Source: Maylandia zebra (Eukaryota > Chordata > Actinopteri > Cichliformes > Cichlidae). Taken from it: a stretch of 64,000 bases of DNA. The stretch is from NCBI RefSeq assembly GCF_041146795.1, contig NC_135168.1, positions 37,000,370-37,064,369 on the forward strand, in the 5' to 3' direction. Position numbers and translations under genes: made by a program. The notes beneath the pieces are model-generated. The model was not told where the DNA came from, did not search any database, and saw only the letters and a program-made list of their open reading frames with translations. Shown one piece after another: positions 26,101-37,566 of the stretch (positions within the stretch are counted from its first letter, which is position 1; the number at the start of each line of letters is the position of its first letter).

Positions 26101-28675
26101 GAGCCATCACTCTTGTAATGAGGTGCTGGGACAGAAACTCAGATCAGTGGGAGTGGTAGTGGGTAGGTTGGAATGGAGTGACGGGTAATAAGGAGTGATC
26201 AGTCCATGAAAGGTCAGACTGGAAGTCAGGCAAGATGAGGAAGAGAACAAACACCCTAGTGTTAGTGGGAAACAGAAATAGCTGCTAGGGGCTTGGTTAC
26301 AGTTCGAGGTCAGCTTGTGGAGGTGTGTTTTGATGTGTTTATGTGTGTCTAGGGGGGTGGCCAGGAACCCCTCCCAGGAAAGAAGCTAAGGGTGCAAGTG
26401 ATTGGCTATTGTATGAATATGTCAAGGTTTTCAGTACCTGCTGCGAGGGGAAGGGTAATGAGAGCAGATCTAGTGTGGAGGTGTTTGTTTAGGGGGCACC
26501 AGGAAGTATCTAATTAATGCCATCCCAGGGGCCCTGGTGAGGCCTGACCTTCTGTTCAAAGCCTCCAACGCCTCCCCCTGCCTAGGCTGCCATCAATAAG
26601 GCTTGAATTATTGATAGGAGGAGAAGCAGGAGAAAACGGAGAGGGATTTGGGATTTCTTCACTGGATGTATGTGTGTGCGCGCCTGTTGTCATTTCCACG
26701 CGCGAAAGCATCCGAGCTCACAGGAAGTTGAACGATCTATAAAGGGACAGTTAGATGAGACTAACCCCAAGGGTGGACGTCTCTCAGGGCTACAGGGAGA
26801 GAGCATCCTAAATAACATGTATTCTTGAGAGAGTGGGGTTAAAGGTGATGGGAGACAGAAGGCAGGAGGTAGAGGAAAGCAACAGGAGAGTCATGAGTAC
26901 GACAAGACTTGCATCTTGATTGGAAGCGGAAAGAGACAGGGAGAGGTAAATGTAGAGGAAATGAAGAGTGAAAGAAGGGAAAAGAGGCATGATTTGTACT
27001 ATTATCAAGGAATGTGCTTATGTGAAATGCAGCACATCGCGCTGAGACGCAGCAGGGGGATGGACAGGGAGGGGGTGGCAGAGGGAGTGCTGTGACTCCT
27101 AAATCAGGCTGATGCTTTTCCCAAATGCTCCACTGTTATTTTGCTGCAGCTGGGGCTCGCTCACAGGAAACAGATGGAGGTAATAAAGCCAGGAGCTGGG
27201 TGGACGCTGCAATCCCACTGGGCTATCTCTGAGCAGGCACACTCCATTCTGGCCTTGACACACATAAAACCCAGTGAGGATTGAGTAGGGCATGAATGGC
27301 TGGCGGGCAAGGTGACCAGCAGGGCAGGGATTCAATCTAGGGGAAGCAGGGTGTGTTTAAGACTTAAGGTTTGCGAATAATTCTCAAATGGACTCCAGAA
27401 GTAAGGTCTTAAATATCAGCAGTGAAGTAGAGAACACTGATTTGGAACATGGTCCAGGGTGGTGGACAATAAGTCAGTACACAGCACATGATAAATCTCA
27501 CACCATATGCTAACTTTACTATGAGGTCTTTGAGAAGTCAAAGAATCTGGCCAAGAAATAGCTCACCACTTCCTATTTTTGCATTTTGCAGTTTGCGTAC
27601 AAATAAGACAAACGAGATCTTCAGTCATATTAAAAAGAAAGTTTTCACTGGACTCTACTGTTCCTTGAAAATGCTAATAACATCCCATAACTCAGTAGCT
27701 TATAGAACCACATTTATTGTGCTGATATGCCGTTGTTGTTGCCAAATGTGGTGTTGTGCATTATGGTCACATTTCTTCAGTTTGGTCTGGACATTGTTTC
27801 AGAAGTCTTGTTCATGTTCGTTTTATAAAGAAGAGCCTTCCTCCTGCTAACCCTTCCATACAAGCCTTACTTGTTCAGTCGTTTTACTGTCACAATCTTT
27901 AACAAACAGAGGCCTGTAGAGCCCATGGTGTAGCTCTTAAGTTTTTTGCACTTTCTCTGAGCATTGCTGTCCAGCTCCTGAGAAGATTTGTAATTGTTGT
28001 GAATGTTTTTCACTTTTTATAATCTTTTCACTGAGTTACATCAAGAGTTGCATCTCTAAGGTCATTGCTGATCTCTTTCCTCCTTGGCAATGCGTTGAAA
28101 CACACCTGAATGCTCTAGCTGATATAAATTCAGCTTTTATAGAGGTGCTCCTGCTTGGTGAGGGTCATTTAATCAAGTATATTGGATTAGCGTCACCTGG
28201 CTGCTACTTATGTGCTTAATTCCTAAAGAACAATAGCACTAAGAATATGCTTATGTGTTTTTTCACAACACCTTCCTTTTCACAGAACTGTATACTCTGA
28301 ATTTAAGTGTACAAGTGCTGAGAAGTCGATGTTTTTATTCTCTGATAGAGACTTGTTGGCTTTCCCTTGATATCTATAGTTTTTTATCAGCCAAATGTAC
28401 TAAAATCCTACAAACACCTTTAAAATTAATTAAAGCAGTGGGTTGATTTGATAAGTCAGATGTTTCAAATAATTGGAGGTGACTGCATGGAGTTATTGGT
28501 CCCATACAGTCAAGAAATAGTCTAGTATGTGTACTGTAAAAGGATGACTTGTCGTTTGCTTCAGTTTTTGTTTGTGGTGTATCGATACGAACCACACATT
28601 ACCTTGCTGCTGCTGGCTCACTATGCTCTGCCAGCATCAATGCATCTTGGGATTGATTCTAAACATCCACGGAAG

Positions 28676-28681
28676 GTGTGT

Positions 28682-28712
<31 letters not shown>

Positions 28713-28713
28713 G

Positions 28714-28751
<38 letters not shown>
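28676..28751. repeat. Compound (GT)n(GA)n microsatellite
   Basis: GT repeat with one interruption (28676-28712), followed directly by a GA repeat (28713-28751). Open frames over it (VCVCV, RERER) are artefacts of the repeat. Confidence 0.97.
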
Positions 28752-29308
28752 CATGAGATTAGTTTATGTTCATTGCTTTTCATTCTTTCAGCATCATCTT
28801 GCCGATATAACACTCACTGAGGCACCGTCCCCACATGGTAAATATAAGATTATTAACTATACATATGAAACTGACATTAAAATTGTTCAATTTGACCAGC
28901 TGCCTCAAAATACTTGTTTCTATCTGTTTCCCTGTCGTGGCATGTGTGTGTTTATATGAACATTAACTCACCCACTGGCACTCTGTATATTTGCTAGTAT
29001 TACGCAAATGGCAAGCAAGTGGGTTGTGAGTTTTCAAAAGACGATGTGCACCAAGCAAACTACACTTTGTGCTGGAGAAGATTAATCACTCCTTTTATGT
29101 GGTGCATCGGCAGTACATTTAGATGAATATATCAGATTACTGATATCATTTAGATTAGATGAGATTCAACTGTGCTGTCAGTGCACATAAGACAGGTGCT
29201 GAGATAACAAAATGCAGTTTACAATCTAAGATGAAGTGCAAGGAGAAGAGAGATGTTTACATGTGTCAGGAGATTTATAAATATCTACATCCAGTTCATA
29301 TTTTTGTT

Positions 29309-29603
29309 ATGAACTTACCAGACAGTTTATTAGGTATGCCTCACTAACTCCAGGTTGGACCCTGTTTTATTTTTACAACTGCTTTCATATTTCATAGCAT
29401 AGATTCAACAAGGTGCTGGAAACATTCCTCAGAGGTTTTAGTCCATGTTGACATGATAGTATCACAGAGCTGTCGTGTGTCTACATGCCTAAGTGCATTG
29501 AGTTTCTGCCATGTGACTGACTGACAAAATATTTGTGTTAATGATCAGTTGAAGAAGAACAGGTGTACTTTGCAAAGTGGCTAGTAAGTGCATACAGCTG
29601 TTA
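29309..29603 (-). mobile_element. Internally deleted Tc1-like element
   Basis: The left end reads CAGTTTATTAGGTATGCCTC and the right end TGCAAAGTGGCTAGTAAG, the same termini as the element at 17487. Only about 295 bases remain, including short stretches that match the 5' untranslated and 3' ends of this Tc1 family. There is no coding capacity. Confidence 0.6.
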
Positions 29604-31706
29604 TATAACTAAACATAAAGGAGATGTACAGATCCTGAAGTCCACATTGATATCATTTGCTCACTCATCAGCCTTTCAGTGACCCTGTTGATCTCTCTGT
29701 TTGCAAGCAATGTTCATCCTGGAAGAGACCACTACCATCAGGATAGGAATGCTTCACCAGATGTTGAGCATAACTTTCCAACTTTTTCTCTGTCATCACT
29801 GAAGGGTTTTCACCTAATTTGTCATTCACCCGGAAGCCTTCTTTCGCCACATATCATATTCATCATCTGCTCTCAGAAAGTTAGATGCAACAATAACTCG
29901 ACAACAATAAATAACACCGTCGTTGCTTAAATTACCTTGAAATCACACAGATTGCATAAAATCTCTCCAGACTAGAAACCTGAGCATGTTTGCATACATT
30001 TGAAAGACTAATTAGCCTGTGGTGATTAGCTCCAGCTCTTGCTTTTATTCCCTTCTCTTTTAATCCCAGCCCACCCTCACACCTACGCTCCTTCTTTGCT
30101 AAGTCATTAACAGCAAACCTCCCCTGGGAACTGAAGCTACCTGCGTCAAACAAAACAAATACTAGCTTGTTTCATGCATCAGCCGCATGAGCTCCTGGGA
30201 CTGCCAGAGGATGAAGTCAGGAGACGGCTGCTCTCTCTAATGTATTTTTAATCACTTGTGTACACTTTTTATTCCCCTGTCCAGACAGCAGACAGATGCA
30301 GTCAGTCTCCATGTCACCACCCTATTATCTAACATAGTTAAAGACTATTTTTGGACATATTTTAATCATTTTAGTCTTATTTTCTTTATTTCTTTATTAT
30401 CTCTTTCTACATAATGCATAAACAAAGCTTGTGGAAGCAGAGAGGAATACCAAGCTGCCAGAGTGCTGTCCTGTGTTTCACTGAAACGCTGCACCTTCTG
30501 AGTCATCAAAAAAGAGGGGAAGGACAGTTGTCAGGTGTTCATCCACATGTACTGCATCTGCCGAACAACGAAACATTAACTTGGCATGGAGGGAGAAGCT
30601 CTGCCACCCCGATGAGATCACGGAGCGATCAAATTCCAAATTAGGATTACGCAGCGCTGCCAGGATGATGGCTTTTTCTTTTAGTTCAATAAACACAGCA
30701 ATTATGTTTACATATAAAAGCTTCAACTCTGTCCAAGGCAATTGTCTTCCTTCTCAAGGAACTTGTGGCCTTATTTTGTTTAGCAAGGCAATTTCAGTAC
30801 ATATATATATTCGCATCCCTCAATATGTAAACACTCACAAAGGCACGAAGTTCTGGCACTAATGCGCTCTGATCTCCGATTCAAGGTTCACGTTTGTGCT
30901 GATGGAGAAAGAAACCGAGAGGTGAGGGGGACACGTGGAGGAAGCGAGGCGATGGCAGAGATAACAAAGACGTCAGAGCAGGTTTGAGCTTCTGCAGGAG
31001 CAGCAGCAACAGCCAGCGAGCCATTTGTGACAGTCTGTATTTTGTCTTTGCTGACAGATGGAGAGTGATGGCTGCTTTGATCCAGCACAAGATCTGACAC
31101 ATCTCCTCCTATCTGAGGACTCAACACATCCCCAGTGGCAAAGCCACCTGTCAAGAGCTGGATGTGATGTAATTACAAATTGTACCATTAACTTTCTTTT
31201 TTTTTTTTCAGCTAGAGGAGGCTAGACTTTTCTAGTCACGGCAAAGCCACATGAAGCAAAATACCTTCTGCCTATCTGTATGGGAAATTTATTGTGGCGT
31301 GTTCACATCACATAGAGTTTTGCTAAGACCCCACCTGCAGCAAAGTAAATGTTATCATTGCAGAAAATAAGCTGGTATGTACGTTCGTATGGCTGTGAGC
31401 TCCCGAGCGGAAATCCACAGTTAAACAGTGAAAAGACCCTCCCAGTCTCTCTAAACAGTGGATAGGTGCTTCGCCCTGTGTTTAGATGTGCTCTCACCTT
31501 CTGTTTGCCTCCTGGTCGACAGGCTGTATAAACTCTTCTAGCCTGTAAGTAAAAGAAGAACCATGCTGCTTTTTCAGCAGCGTCTTCCCACTGACACACT
31601 GTGAAATCATGACTGAGTCTCTGATGCTTAGTCCATGATACAAAGTTAAGAAGGGTTGAACATGAGCTCTGAGGGATTTACCCTCAGACACCCCACTGTG
31701 TATTAT
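29604..31706. other. Gene-free sequence left of the transposon stack
   Basis: No credible exon or repeat recognised. The block 30900-31190 is GC-richer than its surroundings and open in several minus frames, but it shows no domain. Confidence 0.45.
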
Positions 31707-31921
31707 GTATTTATTAGGGGTGCAACGATACACAAAATTCACGGTTCGGTTCGGTTCGATACTTTGGTGTCACGGTTCGATATTTTTTCGATACAAAAAA
31801 AATGTTCATGCCTTTTTAATTTGTCATTTATTAAAATTATAAATATATATTTTAACTCAAAATTACATTTTTTAAATTTAATGTTGCTGAAACAAAAGTA
31901 ATTAAAAAAATAAATATATCT

Positions 31922-33684
31922 CAGGGCTCTCAAAATTTCAAAATCCCTGGTAGCCCTTCGGGCAGGGACTCTTCAGTTTTTGGTAGCCCAAAATAAATGT
32001 AAGTAGCCCGAATAAAAAAGAGAGCAATTTTTTGATTGATGTTTTGTTTCCTGTTTTGTTCCCTTTACAATATTATACATTAAAGTATAATATTGTAAAG
32101 GAAACAAAACATTAATCAAAAAATTGTTGAAAAACAAATTACAACATTGTATAAAAATTACAATCATCAACTCAAATACTTGGTTCTAATTGAACAGAAA
32201 TTTCTATGAACTTGTAAGAACTGTGTAGGACATGAATCAGTCTGTGTCAGATCCTGAATTTGAAATTTCCGCTGAAGTCACGGGTAAGAGGCAAGTGGAA
32301 CCAAGATCTAGGCCATTTGCTTTTTGAAGTTTGCAAAGACTGCTAAATTTTGCCAGTGGTAGTTCACTCTTTGCAACATAGTACGCTGTTCTAAACAGAT
32401 TTTTCAGGTTTATTTTTAGTATGTTATTTGCAATTGGTGTTTGTTCTGGGAAAGATATTGCAGACTGAGCAATAATGCATTTCTTGCATTTCTCATGGGT
32501 TCTAATGGGGGCATTTCTTAAAATGACTGGTCCCAGTAACAAAGGCGCTTGTCGACTCAGAAATCGAGAGAAAACCAACAACACACCCGGCAGAACATTA
32601 TGTTATTTACACGGGTGCACATAAGTGCGCATTCGCTGTCAAAATAAAAGACGCGCACCAGATAAGAAGTTGCAACGCGCGTTTGCGTCCATATAAAAAG
32701 CACTGTTTTTGTCCGCTAGAGTGGGATTTTCACGGCACATTCCGCACCACATCTCTGTGCGTTCATCATTTGTTTGAAGCCAGCTCACCTCCTGCAACCA
32801 CTTTTCCGAGAATACGCGCTTCTTTTGTGGTTCGGACTCCTTCTGACATTTCTTTGGAGGTAGAGGAACACCAAAGTAATTGCTTAAAGGAGCTTCTTCG
32901 ACATCTTTAAGAGTTTTAAACAAATGTCTGTCCTCCTCCAGAAAATCTTATGTATGCAAACACGCGTTGCAACTTCATATCTTGTGCGCGTTTTTTTTTT
33001 TTTTTTGACAGCGAATGCGCACCTGCGGACCACTTATGTGCAGCCCTGGTTATTTAGCTCGTCATATTGCAGCCACAGAAATTCTTTTGTCCATGAAACC
33101 ATAAAGCTGCACTTTCTTTTTGCCTTATAGTCTGATTTGTCATAACTTTTCCGGTTTGTGGTAAGCTTTTCTTTGGCTGTCACTTCTTCACCCTGACCTC
33201 TCTTATTTGGCTCAGCAGAACTAAAATATATATCCTGCTGCTTTTACACACACACACATAACGGTCAGCGATTCTCTGCGCGATCAACCTCTCATATGTT
33301 TAAGCTTGCTGCGGGAGATTTCACTTGTCATGTTTGCATAGTAAGCTAACGATTGATAAGACGATGTCAGAGGAATTGGTGCGCAAATTATCATCACTCA
33401 CCAATCAGTACTGTCGCTCTCTATACACAGTTCGCGCGATTGCAAAGTGAAAGCAAAAAACAAGCGCAAATTCAAACGCGACTTCAATATGTCACATATT
33501 GACAGTGGCTCACCGATGCCAATGACATAATTACCCAGCTACATTTCCGAAAGAATGCAAAAGCATTGACATATATTTTTCCTTCCTACAATAGCCGGAC
33601 GGGCAGGGAAGAGATAGATTTTGGTAGCCCAACTGGAAAAATCGCTAGCCCCGGGACGTCGGGCTAGCGATTTTGCGAGCCCTG
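31922..33684 (-). mobile_element. Inner hAT-type transposon with a TTF zinc-finger fragment
   Basis: Ends are CAGGGCTC and GAGCCCTG, with further inverted GTAGCCC/GGGCTA motifs inside both ends. The flanks share a 5-base direct repeat TATCT (31917-31921 and 33685-33689). Five-base duplications are known for one hAT subgroup. The minus strand carries a short transposase-derived frame (32639-32923). At 1.76 kb it is a deletion derivative. Its right end (240 bases) is present a second time at 34189-34433 because of the tandem duplication. Confidence 0.7.
32639..32923 (-). pseudogene. TTF-type zinc-finger fragment, ZNF862-like hAT transposase N-terminus
   Basis: 94 codons. Residues about 34-65 (KRVFSEKWLQEVSW then TEMWCGMCREN) resemble the TTF-type zinc finger at the N-terminus of ZNF862-like, hAT-derived proteins. 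The following Cys/His ligands and the DDE/RNase H core are absent, and the frame runs into unrelated sequence (NFLSGARLLF). The upstream part has a short LSNYFGVP motif common in this group. I see it as a remnant of the inner hAT transposase, not a host gene. Confidence 0.6.
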
Positions 33685-35375
33685 TATCTGATTGAGGAAT
33701 CACTCATCTTTGGAAAAGAGAGTTTATTACAGAGAAATGGCTCTTTCCAAAATAAAAGCGATACTATACGCTTCTTCTGGGCTATATTCTCAGCAGCATA
33801 TTGTAGCGGGTCAGGGCTGTTCGGGGTTCTGTTTGTACAGTTATGTTTTGTTTATGTTGCCATAGTGACGGGTGACGCCCTCTCGCTGCGACGGTGTGTC
33901 CTTCCGGGGTCAGAGGGCGCCCTGTGTGTTGTTGTTGTTGTTGCTGTGCGGTTGCCGCGATGAGCAGTTAGCTAGCGGCAGTGTTCTTCTGCAGATGTCA
34001 ATAAACGGCTGTGCTCCCTGGCTAGCTCACGGGAAGCAAGACCAAACGACACCTCCGTCTCCTCGTTGTCTGAGCTCGCCACATTGGTGTCAGAAGTGGG
34101 ATGATGGTGGCACCCCATGTTCTGACCCGAGTGACTTTCCCCCGCCGGTCGTGACCGGCCGGTGCGCCAAAAGAAGGCACCTGGACATTTGCAAAGTGAA
34201 AGCAAAAAACAAGCGCAAATTCAAACGCGATTTCAATATGTCACATATTGACAGTGGCTCACCGATGCCAATGACATAATTACCCAGCTACATTTCCGAA
34301 AGAATGCAAAAGCATTGACATATATTTTTCCTTCCTACAATAGCCCGACGGGTAGGGCAGAGATAGATTTTGGTAGCCCGACTGGAAAAATCGCTAGCTC
34401 CGGGACGTCGGGCTAGTGATTTTGAAAGCCCTGTGTTAAAGGCATGGCCCTTTAAGGATGAAGCCTGATGGGAAATGTATTCGGGATGTGTGTAGGGGGA
34501 CTGCCTGGTGTGTGTGTGTGAAGAGAGAGACCGGAGAAGGGGAAAAAGTAACGGTTAGCTACAGAAGAGACGAAAAGAAAATAAATAAAAGGAATATAAT
34601 AACTCCCTCGACAGCCAGAGTTGTGTCGGCGATGCTCGCTGTGAGTAAACTGTTTCAGCCCACTGTACGCGGTGTTCGTGCCTTAGAGAAGAAATAAAGT
34701 TCGGTGAAGCAGTTTCCTACGCCTCCTTTGATCTTTTTACTAGAGGAGTTGACCTGTATAGTAAGCTGTTGCCGGCTACGAGTCAGTTACGGAACCTTCA
34801 AGTAACTGCCAGAGGTTTCCTTACTACGGTTCGGGGCCGCGGATCTGGCGCGGTAACACCTGTATCTGATTGAGGAATCACTCATCTTTGGAAAAGAGAG
34901 TTTATTACAGAGAAATGGCTCTTTCCAAAATAAAAGCGATACTATACGCTTCTTCTGGGCTATATTCTCAGCAGCATATTGTAGCGGGTCAGGGCTGTTC
35001 GGGGTTCTGTTTGTACAGTTATGTTTTGTTTATGTTGCCATAGTGACGGGTGACGCCCTCTCGCTGCGACGGTGTGTCCTTCCGGGGTCAGAGGGCGCCC
35101 TGTGTGTTGTTGTTGTTGTTGTTGCTGTGCGGTTTCCGCGATGAGCAGTTAGCTAGCGGCAGTGTTCTTCTGCAGATGTCAATAAACGGCTGTGCTCCCT
35201 GGCTAGCTCACGGGAAGCAAGACCAAACGACACCTCCGTCTCCTCGTTGTCTGAGCTCGCCACATTGGTGTCAGAAGTGGGATGATGGTGGCACCCCATG
35301 TTCTGACCTGAGTGACTTTTCCCCCGCCGGTCGTGACCGGCCGGTGCGCCAAAAGAAGGCACCTGGACATTTGCA
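33440..35375 (+). repeat. 749-bp tandem duplication, second copy interrupted by an LTR
   Basis: Unit 1 runs 33440-34188. Unit 2 starts at 34189 and ends at 35370 after removing a 425-base LTR plus its 4-base target repeat. Each unit holds the inner-hAT right end (about 245 bases), about 116 bases of outer-hAT sequence and the 5' LTR plus the first part of the TRIM-like element. TTGCA occurs at all three junctions (33440-33444, 34189-34193 and 35371-35375), as expected for a microhomology-mediated duplication. Confidence 0.88.
34434..34858 (+). mobile_element. Solo LTR, 425 bp
   Basis: Begins TGTTAAAG and ends GGTAACA, an LTR-like TGTTA...TAACA pair, flanked by the 4-base direct repeat CCTG (34430-34433 and 34859-34862). 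It contains AATAAA near 34692 as an LTR should. The equivalent position in duplication copy 1 (33681-33684) has an uninterrupted CCTG, a clear empty-site control. Orientation is taken from AATAAA. Confidence 0.85.
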
Positions 35376-35712
35376 GGACTTTGTGTGGGGTAATGGGGTC
35401 GTCGGGGACGACTGACCCCTTAGGTGGGGGCTATGTAGCGGGTCAGGGCTGTTCGGGGTTCTGTTTGTACAGTTATGTTTTGTTTATGTTGCCATAGTGA
35501 CGGGTGACGCCTTCTCGCTGCGACGGTGTGTCCTTCCGGGGTCAGAGGGCGCTCTGTGTGTTGTTGTTGTTGCTGTGCGGTTGCCGCGCTGAGCAGTTAG
35601 CTAGCGGCAGTGTTCTTCTGCAGATGTCAATAAACGGCTGTGCTCCCTGGCTAGCTCACGGGAAGCGAGACCAAACGATACCTCCGTCTCCTCCTTGTCT
35701 GAGCTCGCCACA
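34980..35712 (+). mobile_element. TRIM-like miniature LTR retrotransposon, 733 bp
   Basis: Two direct LTRs: 34980-35264 (285 bases) and 35434-35712 (279 bases). They start TGTAGCGGGTC and end GCTCGCCACA, and are flanked by ATAT on both sides (34976-34979 and 35713-35716). Right after LTR 1 lies TGGTGTCAGAAGTGGGA (from 35266), complementary to the 3' end of animal tRNA-Leu, i.e. a primer binding site. Just before LTR 2 lies the purine tract TAGGTGGGGG. The internal region is only 169 bases and codes for nothing. The length difference of the LTRs is mainly a (GTT)n tract (18 versus 12 bases), with about seven substitutions. LTR 1 and part of the interior also occur at 33801-34188 through the tandem duplication. 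Confidence 0.85.
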
Positions 35713-36212
35713 ATATTAAACATATCAGGTCCCCATAAGGAGAATCATGTGCTAACGGCTGTCTAAATGACTCGGGTAAAGTTTGTAGCATGCATGCTTG
35801 TTGTTTTTGTCTGCTTCCACTTGTCTTTGCACTAGGATGATGTCGGCGTAAATGTGCAGTCATATTCGTTGTGTTCCCTCTAGTGCTGTCAGCGTTAATC
35901 TCGTTGAAATGACGTTAACGCCACAACACGGCAAATCTCCGTTAACGAGCTACCCCTGCATGGGGCTAGACGGCCAACACGTTAACGAGCTAACTGCGCT
36001 AACACACTAGTTCCCACCCATGTAATTGAGCATTGCTGGCACATCCAACATACTGTTTTACTTTAGTCCATGACGCGCTTACCTTCAGGGTCATACGTCA
36101 CATGAAAACCAAAATAATTACAAACGCCAGATCTGAATGAGGGTGGGGGAGGTTCAATTTGCCATGTTGCAAGGAGAGCTTAACTTCTGTCTCGCTAGCT
36201 TGCCCTGCGCTC

Positions 36213-36336
36213 TTCCTTCTGACGATGCTGTCTGTGTTGAACGCTCAGTGGATCTGCGCTCGACAGTGCAGCCTAGGCGGAGTAGTCGAACGCAGATTCA
36301 CTGAGCGCTCAACACAGACAGCATCGTCAGAAGGAA
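36213..36336. repeat. Inverted repeat, 52-bp arms, in the outer hAT
   Basis: Left arm 36213-36264 and right arm 36285-36336 are complementary with three mismatches around a 20-base loop. The arms begin TTCCTTCTGACGATGC. It is 109 bases from the right end of the outer hAT, so a subterminal hairpin of the transposon is likely. Confidence 0.88.
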
Positions 36337-36750
36337 AGTTGATCAAATAAATTACAAATGTTGTATTGTTCGATACATATGCGTACCGAACCGAAAGCAC
36401 TGTATCGAACGGTTCAATATCGATACGAGTATCGTTGCACCCCTAGTATTTATGTATGTATCATAATGTTCATATCTGCACATTCATTTTGTCAGCTCGC
36501 ATTAATGTAATTAATATCTCTTAGCGGTAAGGAGAAGGCATATTTACTTTTGCTTGTGATCGAGAAACGTTCGAAGTGCTTCAAAGGGAAATGTTGTACT
36601 TTTAATTTTACAATAATTGGCAGTCCCCCTCGTAGCCTCCTATATTACAGTGCTACCTACACTGAGCAGCAAATATAAATCACTGGTCTTTATATAACTC
36701 CCCTATCTGAATGTGGGTGAAAAAATACACTTCAGTCCATAATTTCCTTC

Positions 36751-36900
36751 CTTAATTTTGCCTGTGTACACCACTCTAGTGGATTTTAAATCAATCAATA
36801 GGTGATTAAAGTGCAGACTTTCAGCGATTAAGCTTTAAAGGGTTCAGCAGGTATTACAGGAATGTTTACAGTCAGTTTCTCATTTTCAGAGGCTCGCTTG
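36751..36900. mobile_element. Tc1-like transposon end fragment
   Basis: Contains ATTTTGCCTGTGTACACCAC, GATTAAAGTGCAGACTTTCA and CATTTTCAGAGGCTC in the order found in the long inverted repeat of a common fish Tc1 family. The recognition is from memory of that family; only one end is present. Confidence 0.5.
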
Positions 36901-36969
36901 TAAACTAACACAATTTTAAATATTAGGGTTACTTTTTTAATGCTTTGATTAAAATCTGCTGTAGTCTGC

Positions 36970-37120
36970 AGAGTTGGGGTCATTACTCGAAAAAAGTAAT
37001 ACTCATTACTTTTAATTAAAGTAATGCAAAATGTTAGTTAATTACTCGTTGGATGAAGTAATTTGCATTAATGCAATTAGTGAATTTAGTCCAATAACAT
37101 GCTATATTAATGCGTTACTG
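36970..37120. mobile_element. hAT-type MITE fragment
   Basis: Starts GAGTTGGGGTCATTACTC and carries repeated AAGTAAT/ATTACTTT and GCGTTACTG motifs like common fish hAT MITEs that begin AGTGTTGGG. No intact opposite end or target duplication was found. Confidence 0.3.
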
Positions 37121-37566
37121 AAAAATATAATGTGATCACAGTCACACATTTTTCTAGTTAGTTCAATTCGATTCACTTTTATTTATACCTTGCAGTGATA
37201 TGTTCTCTCCTTCCCCAGACTTTTCTCTTCCCAACATTCTGGTACAAGTTCTTGGTTTCATCTATCCAAAGATTTTTTCCCCCAGAACTGTGCAGCCTGT
37301 TTTCTCTTCTTCTTTTTTTCTGGCAAAATCTCATCTGGTGTTCGTGCTAATGAGTGTAACCACTGGTTTGCACCTTGTTGCTGTATTTTCATTTATGATC
37401 TCTTGCTTCTAGACTTTGATACATCTACCTCACTTAGTAATCATCTATAGTAACTCACTTAATAATAATCTATTACCAGACTATAGACTCTGCTGATCTT
37501 CTTTTTCTTTTTCACTATGCACATATTCACTTTTGATATGCTTAATGCTAGCAAGCTATCACAAAT

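Larger units (their letters stand above)
21546..29308. other. Gene-free sequence
   Basis: No host gene seen. It includes a C/A-rich tract (22015-22050), a pure C run (23079-23104) and a compound microsatellite (28676-28751). The block 26480-26640 is GC-richer and free of visible repeats, so it is a candidate for conserved noncoding sequence. That is only an inference. Confidence 0.45.
31715..36445. mobile_element. Outer hAT transposon, non-autonomous, carrying nested insertions
   Basis: Ends are TAGGGGTGCAACGATAC and its exact complement GTATCGTTGCACCCCTA. Both are flanked by the same 8 bases GTATTTAT (31707-31714 and 36446-36453), the target-duplication length of hAT elements. Subterminal parts share CGGTTCGGTTCG/CGATAC motifs in inverted order. 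Without the inserted elements the outer unit would be only about 1.05 kb with no transposase, so it is a non-autonomous hAT mobilised in trans. Everything else between its ends arrived later or arose by duplication. Confidence 0.88.

Noticed and set aside
28529..28959. Overlapping frames reading VCVCV and RERER
   Set aside because: Products of the compound GT/GA microsatellite.
33872..34279. 135-codon + strand frame, repeated at 35050 and 35504
   Set aside because: It reads through the TRIM LTR, primer site and inner hAT end; it recurs only because the LTR recurs and shows no domain.
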